From positions 1-5,436 of the forward strand of contig JAJYKG010000158.1 in NCBI GenBank assembly GCA_021788795.1: a stretch of DNA of 5,436 bases, in the 5' to 3' direction. Under the pieces are notes generated by a model. That model was not told the DNA's origin and did no database searches. It saw only the letters and a list, made by a program, of their open reading frames with translations. The translations under genes were made by a program, and so were the position numbers. Of this stretch, positions 4,816 through 5,436 are shown one piece after another; positions within the stretch are counted from its first letter, which is position 1, and every line of letters begins with the position of its first letter. Source of the DNA: Thermoplasmata archaeon. Its GTDB lineage: Archaea > Thermoplasmatota > Thermoplasmata > RBG-16-68-12.

Positions 4816-5406
4816 TTAGCCTTTTGGGCTGACCGAATGATGCCGGACGGCCGCCGTCGTGCGCTTCGCGAGCATGACCTCCGTCGACTTGACCAGGGCC
4901 TCGACCGTGTCCCCGGGCCGGAGGTCGAGATCGTCCGCGGCCTCCCGCGTGATCAGGGCGGACAGGCGGACAGGGCCCCGGACCTCGAGGATGACCCGCG
5001 CGGCCGCCCGGTCCCGCCCGACGGACCGCACCGTGCCCCGGAGGCGGTTGCGGGTGCTCAACTTGAGCCCCACGTCCTCCCAGAAAGCCTCGTCCCGGAC
5101 GACGACCTCGAGACCCCCCGACACGCGGCGGTAGTCCGCGAGCAGCCGCACGCCCTCCGGCGTGAGGGACGCGCGCCCCCCGCCGCCGCGGCCGCCGCGC
5201 ATGGAGCGGACGAGGGGCCGCCCGGTCGCCGCCTCGAGCCGCCGGATCGTCGTCCACAGGTGCTTGTAGGAGACATGCAGCGAACGGGCGGCGGTGGTCA
5301 GGGAGCCATGGTCCCGGATGGCCTCGAGGGCGCGCACCTGCTCCGGGCGGACCGAGCGCCCGCTCCCCTCGAGGAGGAGCGCGGCCGTCGGACGGAGTCG
5401 GGGCAT
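4816..5406 (-). CDS. modE: ModE-type molybdate/tungstate-responsive transcriptional regulator with a single Mop domain
   Basis: The 196-residue cytosolic regulator has two parts. Residues 18-95 are the LysR-like winged helix of ModE: RALEAIRDHGSLTTAARSLH, then VSYKHLWTTIRRLEAATGRP, then a glycine-rich wing (RGGRGGGGRASLTPEG, 70-85) typical of ModE. Residues 114-182 are one Mop/TOBE domain: LKLSTRNRLRGTV (matching the usual 'SARNxLxG'), SALITREAADDLDLRPGDTV and the hallmark KSTEVMLAK (173-181), whose Ser and Lys groups bind the oxyanion. E. coli ModE has two Mop repeats; this one has one, so ligand sites must form between subunits or in an oligomer. It lies upstream of wtpABC in the same orientation, with the ModE palindrome 1 nt past its stop, so it probably represses the transporter when molybdate or tungstate is bound. 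The frame stays open to the right edge, but no ATG or GTG precedes Met at 5406. Confidence 0.9.
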   Translation of the reverse strand: MPRLRPTAALLLEGSGRSVRPEQVRALEAIRDHGSLTTAARSLHVSYKHLWTTIRRLEAATGRPLVRSMRGGRGGGGRASLTPEGVRLLADYRRVSGGLEVVVRDEAFWEDVGLKLSTRNRLRGTVRSVGRDRAAARVILEVRGPVRLSALITREAADDLDLRPGDTVEALVKSTEVMLAKRTTAAVRHHSVSPKG

Positions 5407-5436
5407 GGGCCTCGGCGCTCGGATGTCCGTCGCCCG

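Noticed and set aside
5160..5205. GC-rich CCGCCGCCGC-like tract as a simple repeat.
   Set aside because: It is the codon run for the glycine/arginine-rich wing of ModE, which is conserved at protein level.
1..5436. tRNA, rRNA, CRISPR array, insertion sequence or integrase.
   Set aside because: Reading both strands showed no cloverleaf, no regularly spaced repeats, no terminal inverted repeats and no transposase or recombinase motifs.

Overview
The window looks like chromosomal DNA from a GC-rich archaeon, most likely a euryarchaeote of the Thermoplasmatota type (lineage is inference). Three things point this way. Several genes have no Shine-Dalgarno sequence but carry an AT-rich TATA-like box about 25-35 nt before the ATG, the layout of leaderless archaeal transcripts. 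The tungstate/molybdate transporter is of the archaeal WtpABC type. The left edge holds a small membrane protein next to a winged-helix regulator, a pairing common in archaea.

Left part (1-2291). On the minus strand a short multi-pass membrane protein (387-130) is followed after 4 nt by the start of a winged-helix DNA-binding protein that runs off the left edge. An intergenic region of about 170 nt (388-555) carries promoters pointing both ways and two adjacent small inverted repeats. On the plus strand follow a 409-residue surface protein of unknown function (signal segment, ectodomain, C-terminal membrane anchor; 556-1785) and a 67-residue Cys/His protein with its own TATA box (1828-2031). 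The stretch 2065-2291 holds a frameshifted C-terminal scrap of what looks like a major facilitator transporter.

Right part (2288-5436, all minus strand). This is a molybdenum/tungsten oxyanion uptake locus in transcription order modE, wtpA, wtpB, wtpC. ModE has a LysR-like winged helix plus one Mop domain. Between modE and wtpA lies a palindrome with two perfect 10-bp arms (4791-4814) that closely resembles the bacterial ModE operator; one arm coincides with the expected TATA box of a leaderless wtpA transcript. The simplest model is that oxyanion-loaded ModE blocks TBP/TFB at this promoter and shuts off WtpABC when the cell is replete. wtpA, wtpB and wtpC are packed with a 1-nt gap and a 25-nt overlap.

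The most interesting points are the operator/TATA superposition, the loss of the Q-loop glutamine in the short ATPase WtpC (Ala80), and the apparent loss of the usual glutamate ligand region in WtpA. I found no wholly new system, tRNA, rRNA, CRISPR array or insertion sequence.
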